Below are positions 30,685 to 35,239 of a DNA stretch of 35,239 nt, in pieces. The notes below the pieces were generated by a model. That model saw only the letters and a list, made by a program, of their open reading frames with translations. It had not been told where the DNA came from and did not search any database. The DNA is taken from positions 1 to 35,239 of the IMG/VR virus record IMGVR_UViG_3300032401_000037; one strand, 5' to 3'. Positions within the stretch are counted from its first letter, which is position 1. The number at the start of each line of letters is the position of its first letter. A program made the translations under genes and the position numbers. This stretch comes from a virus.

Positions 30685-33003
30685 ATGACTGTGACTTATA
30701 TCCGGCTCTCTCAGTCGTCGACCCCGTCTCCACCTCCTCCATCGGGGTTTGCCTACTTCTATTTGGACGTCGGCGACGACACCTGGAAGCTGATGCACTC
30801 CAACGGCACGATTGATACACCGGTCGTCGGCCCCGCGGGTCCTGCAGGGACCAACGGTAAGACGATCCTGAACGGCGTTGTCAATCCGACGGGCGGGGTA
30901 GGTGTCGACGGCGACTTCTACATCAACACGGCGACTGAGACGATCTTCGGCCCTAAGGCCGCGGGGGTCTGGCCATCGGGCGTGCTCTACACCGCCGCCG
31001 ACTGGGCCAACCCGGGGACGATCGGCTCGACGACGCCGAACTCGGCGACCTTTACTGGCGTTCAAATGAACGGCCGAATCGTCATGGCTGAAGGCACGAC
31101 AGCGGACTCCGGCTACCTTTTCAATGAGACGTCTTTCGATACCGGCTGGACATCTCCAAGCGACGGCGTCATGCATCAGTACGGCAACGGCGCCATCGGC
31201 TCCAAGTGGGGTGGTACTGGCCCGACCGAGATCAACGGCGTGGCGATCACCTTCCCTGGCTCGCAGGGGGCTTCTGCCGACGTCCTCCACAACGACGGCG
31301 CCGGCGCCCTCTACTGGGCTCCTGGCGGGACGGCGGTCACCGGCTCTAACAACGCTTTCGCCGGCTTTGATAATACTGGAGCCCTGGTCACCAGCAACTT
31401 CGGCTGGCTCTACGACAACACCTTCCAGGGTGTGCGGGCCAACCAAGATCTTTCCCTGCCGGACGCAACGAACAACGTCCAGAACTGGTACTCAAATGCC
31501 ATCAACCCGACGATGAACATCGTCAACTCGACGTGGACGGCCAACCAGACCCGCTTCGCGCTTGGCACCGATGACTCAGGCTTCTCCTACTGCACAGACG
31601 GATCTGGACAGATCCTAATGCAGCAGCTCATTTTCGACTCGATCAACAAGTCGAGCTGGAATGACGTTTTGATCAGCGATATGCGTGGCGAGTATGGAAA
31701 CGGCGTCGATGCTCAGACTTTCCGGAACTGGTGGGCCGCCAGCATGTACGCCCGTTTCAAGACGGGCGTCTCCTCTAGCGGCAACGTCACCTTTCTAAAT
31801 GCGACGATGGACGCCGACGCTGGCAGCTCTCTCACCGATATCCGGGCGGTCACTATCACCGGCAACGTCAACGGGACTTTCTCTGGTAACTACAGCGGCT
31901 TCAGTCTGTCGCCCAACGTCACGACGACTTTTAACTCGTTCCTTGGCTATCAGGTCCAGGGTAACTACTCAGGGCTGACCGGCGGCTTCTTCGGCATGGT
32001 GGCCAACCCGCAGATCAGCGCGCTCGGCGGCCAGTTCCGGGGGGTAAGCGTCGAGCCAACCATCACGACTTCGGCCAATAGTGCCATAGGCTACTTCCTC
32101 GGGCTGAACATCGGAACGGTGACAGGCGGCACGACTCAGGGCCTCGCGATTGGCGGCACGATCGGCGACACGGGGGCTTTCGAGTACCAAGGTATTAGCG
32201 TCTCGCCGCAGATCACGACTGGATCTGGCGACGCCAACGGCATCGTCGTCAACATGGGTGGCTGCGCTACTTCCGGGCAGGTCCGGGGCATCCAAGTCCA
32301 GAACGGGCGATCGTCATTCCAGCAGATCGACGCCTTTGGGCAACAAACCGTCGTGACCGGAAGCGGCAACCCGGCCTCGGTTCATAGCTTCATCAGCTCG
32401 GTCGACTGCCCGGCCTCTGGGACGATCACCAACGACGATACAATCGGCACAGAGATCATCGGCCTGATGGGCTTCGGAGCCAACTCGACTTCGACGGCCA
32501 GCGCCTTCGGGATCGGTGTCGCAGCGACATTCGCCGCCGCGGTTGTCTCGATCTTCACTGGCGCGACGGTCGACCAGGCCACCGGCGGCGCCTTCGGCAT
32601 GGCGCTCGACAGCGGCAACACCGGGGGAACGATCGATACCGCGTCGATGGTCAAAGCCTTCTGCCTCCCAGAGGGCGGGACGCAAACCATTACCAACCTG
32701 ATCGGCTTTGACTTCGCCCTCCCCTTCGGCGACCCGGGAACCTATAGCTGGGGGCTCTACGACCGGGCAGCCAAGTCCAACTGGATGAACAAGAGCCTTA
32801 AGATCGGCGGGGTCGCCGGCTCGACCGACCGCCCGGCTAACGACAGTTGCGGCCTAGAGCTCGAGACGCTGGCCGTGAGGTTTGCCAACCTCGACACGAC
32901 GGCCCGCAATGCCCTGACGGCACTCGCCGGCATGGTCATCTACAACACGACGACGGACAAGCTGCAGGTCTACGCGGCGGGCTCGTGGGCGGATCTCAAC
33001 TAA
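30685..33003 (+). CDS. Tail fibre / receptor-binding protein
   Basis: The 772-residue protein begins MTVTYIRLSQSSTP and has a collagen-like GPAGPAGTNG at about residues 49-58 followed by GDFYINTATETIFGPK, a common phage fibre neck. A long Gly/Thr/Ser/Asn-rich region with repeating FSGNYSGFSLSP, ISALGGQFRGVSVEP and LGLNIGTVTGGTTQGLAIGG units suggests a beta-helix. The C-terminal TARNALTALAGMVIYNTTTD then LQVYAAGSWADLN is a widespread fibre end module. No active-site motif is evident. It should determine host binding. Confidence 0.8.
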   Translation: MTVTYIRLSQSSTPSPPPPSGFAYFYLDVGDDTWKLMHSNGTIDTPVVGPAGPAGTNGKTILNGVVNPTGGVGVDGDFYINTATETIFGPKAAGVWPSGVLYTAADWANPGTIGSTTPNSATFTGVQMNGRIVMAEGTTADSGYLFNETSFDTGWTSPSDGVMHQYGNGAIGSKWGGTGPTEINGVAITFPGSQGASADVLHNDGAGALYWAPGGTAVTGSNNAFAGFDNTGALVTSNFGWLYDNTFQGVRANQDLSLPDATNNVQNWYSNAINPTMNIVNSTWTANQTRFALGTDDSGFSYCTDGSGQILMQQLIFDSINKSSWNDVLISDMRGEYGNGVDAQTFRNWWAASMYARFKTGVSSSGNVTFLNATMDADAGSSLTDIRAVTITGNVNGTFSGNYSGFSLSPNVTTTFNSFLGYQVQGNYSGLTGGFFGMVANPQISALGGQFRGVSVEPTITTSANSAIGYFLGLNIGTVTGGTTQGLAIGGTIGDTGAFEYQGISVSPQITTGSGDANGIVVNMGGCATSGQVRGIQVQNGRSSFQQIDAFGQQTVVTGSGNPASVHSFISSVDCPASGTITNDDTIGTEIIGLMGFGANSTSTASAFGIGVAATFAAAVVSIFTGATVDQATGGAFGMALDSGNTGGTIDTASMVKAFCLPEGGTQTITNLIGFDFALPFGDPGTYSWGLYDRAAKSNWMNKSLKIGGVAGSTDRPANDSCGLELETLAVRFANLDTTARNALTALAGMVIYNTTTDKLQVYAAGSWADLN

Positions 33004-33013
33004 CGGAGCGGAC

Positions 33014-33160
33014 ATGACCTCAGAACAGGCTCTCTCAATTCTCGACCAAGTGACACAGGGGCTCAGCCTCTCCCGGGTGCAGCACGCCCAGATCATCCAA
33101 GCGCTAGAAACGCTCCGGGCCAAGCTTCTAAAGGAGGGTCCTCATGCGGTTTCTCCATGA
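33014..33160 (+). CDS. 48-residue helical protein after the fibre gene
   Basis: MTSEQALSILDQVTQGLSL leads into VQHAQIIQALETLRAKLLKE, a probable helical hairpin. It follows the fibre by ten bases and overlaps the next gene by 17. Very similar short helical proteins often follow phage fibre genes, and their role is unknown to me. Confidence 0.6.
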   Translation: MTSEQALSILDQVTQGLSLSRVQHAQIIQALETLRAKLLKEGPHAVSP

Positions 33161-33482
33161 CACTGTGCTAAATGACGCTAGTAATAGCGGGACGGTCAAC
33201 TCGGCGGCCGTCGATACCAGCTACCTCGAGGAGATGTCGGCGGTCGTCACCTTCTCTGACGTTGCCGCGGCCGGCACCCTCAAGCTGCAGGCCAGCAACG
33301 AGCAGAAATCTCCCGTCGTTTGGGTCGATATCCCGGCGGCGACCGTCACAGTCGCTGCAGGGGCGACGAGCCTCCTCCCGAGGAGCCTGCTTTGCTTTAT
33401 GTGGGTTAGGGCCGTCTGGACGTCGACGGGCGGGGCCGGGACGTTCACGGTCAACCTTAAAGCCAGCGGCGGTGGCGGGTGA
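33144..33482 (+). CDS. 112-residue beta protein, paralog C
   Basis: AAGTLKLQASNEQKSPVVWV and later WTSTGGAGTFTVNLKASGGG follow the same order of elements as paralogs A and B (GTF/GTL strand, short loop, then a C-terminal aromatic-GTGTL/GAGTF strand) at identical length. Similarity is weaker. The AAGGAGG site lies inside the preceding gene. It is likely a virion surface or decoration protein. Confidence 0.6.
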   Translation: MRFLHDTVLNDASNSGTVNSAAVDTSYLEEMSAVVTFSDVAAAGTLKLQASNEQKSPVVWVDIPAATVTVAAGATSLLPRSLLCFMWVRAVWTSTGGAGTFTVNLKASGGGG

Positions 33483-33736
33483 TCGTCATGACGCCGATCC
33501 TGGAGAAGATCGTCTTCGCCGGGGGCGGCGCCTTAGTCTCGTTGGCAATCGCATATTGGGCGGTTGGTCGCGAGATCGCTTGGATCAAAGGGGCGATGAC
33601 GGCGCTAGTCGGGATCGCCAAAGAGTTCCAAGACGAGAAGATAGCGCGGGTCCTTCTAAAGCAGGACGTCCAGAAGGCGCAAGCGGACGTCAATGCGGCT
33701 CATGTTCAGATTCGAGACTTGAAAAAAAGGAGATAA
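33479..33736 (+). CDS. Single-span membrane protein with coiled coil, possible spanin/holin
   Basis: The 85-residue protein has one hydrophobic span near the N-terminus (IVFAGGGALVSLAIAYWAVG). A long charged helix follows (KEFQDEKIARVLLKQDVQKA), ending KKRR. This suits an inner-membrane spanin or a holin-associated protein. The GTG start overlaps the previous stop (GTGA). An ATG four codons later is an alternative start. Confidence 0.55.
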   Translation: MIVMTPILEKIVFAGGGALVSLAIAYWAVGREIAWIKGAMTALVGIAKEFQDEKIARVLLKQDVQKAQADVNAAHVQIRDLKKRR

Positions 33737-33739
33737 GCC

Positions 33740-33940
33740 ATGGTCGACTTTCGCCCACCTGAATCTACCCCGTTTTACGCTTCGAAAACGTTCTGGGCAT
33801 CGGTCCTTACCGCCGCAGCCCCCTGGATCCCCGGAGTCGGGCCGTTCGTCGCCATTCACCCAGAGTATGTCGTCTCGGGTCTCGGCGCCGTCTTCCTCCT
33901 ACTCCGTACCGTCACCAAGGGAAGCCTCACCCTGAAGTGA
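33740..33940 (+). CDS. Putative holin
   Basis: The 66-residue protein has two hydrophobic stretches (FWASVLTAAAPWIPGVGPFV and VVSGLGAVFLLLRTVTKG) joined by a short loop. The K-T-F-W...P-E-x-V...L-R-x-x-T-K-G pattern is one I associate with small phage holin-like proteins. It would permeabilise the inner membrane to release the unlinked endolysin encoded at 8098-8472. The stop overlaps the next GTG (GTGA). Confidence 0.6.
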   Translation: MVDFRPPESTPFYASKTFWASVLTAAAPWIPGVGPFVAIHPEYVVSGLGAVFLLLRTVTKGSLTLK

Positions 33941-34096
33941 CCCACAAGCCCCAGAACTCCCGCTACACAATCCTGAAGGTCCGCCTCGGCCGGAAGTCCA
34001 AGGACGCCTGGAGCCTCGTCAGGCTGCTCCTGGTGCTATTCCTGGGGCTCGCGACTGTCGGTGCCGTCCAGGTGCGGATCTGCCGCAGCCTTCACC

Positions 34097-35239
<1,143 letters not shown>

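Overview
The window looks like an essentially complete genome of a tailed bacterial virus (Caudoviricetes). It carries a terminase, portal, scaffold and capsid gene order, a short-tail (podovirus-like) tail module with no recognisable tape-measure protein, and large candidate ejection proteins. Bases 1-366 recur at 34874-35239 with only a few differences, so the contig closes into a circle (or a terminally redundant molecule) of about 34.87 kb. Coding density is very high, many genes are joined by ATGA, TGATG, TAATG or GTGA overlaps, and GTG and TTG starts are common. The sequence is GC-rich and suggests a GC-rich Gram-negative host, but the host cannot be fixed from the sequence. I saw no integrase, DNA polymerase, RNA polymerase, tRNA or CRISPR array.

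Layout. (1) A leftward operon runs from about 3441 to 1 and, across the contig junction, from 35196 to 34097. It encodes a ribbon-helix-helix protein, several small proteins, an AAA ATPase, a DUF669 protein with an SSB-like C-terminal tip, an Ea22-like protein with an internal duplication, a DUF6948 protein, two tandem glycine-dipeptide (GX)n proteins built on a hexanucleotide array, and a small coiled-coil protein. (2) A rightward replication module (3525-8002) holds an archaeo-eukaryotic-type primase, an SF3 helicase, a cluster of TGTCCCGGG iterons that is a likely replication origin, an ERCC4-family nuclease, an HNH endonuclease and a set of tiny Cys-rich proteins. Candidate face-to-face promoters separate modules 1 and 2. 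(3) An M15-type endolysin lies alone on the minus strand (8098-8472). (4) A rightward morphogenesis module starts behind a promoter near 8680 with a ParB-domain remnant. It continues through a DUF5681-type putative small terminase, a GNAT protein, the large terminase, portal, scaffold, major capsid (followed by a strong terminator), head-tail adaptors, a 984-residue tail protein and three large virion or ejection proteins. (5) A receptor-binding and decoration region (26842-33482) contains three similar 112-residue beta proteins, a C1q-like protein, a lipoprotein alpha/beta hydrolase and a 772-residue fibre. (6) A lysis-like cassette of small membrane proteins (33479-34188) converges on, and overlaps, the end of the leftward operon.

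How the genes may work together: the primase, helicase and iterons point to initiator-driven replication that borrows the host polymerase. The AAA ATPase, DUF669 protein and ERCC4 nuclease look like a recombination or ssDNA-handling set. The most unusual element is the CCCGNN hexamer array at the contig junction. It encodes silk-like (GX)n polypeptides on the leftward strand and also carries dozens of regularly spaced GGG tracts able to form G-quadruplexes.
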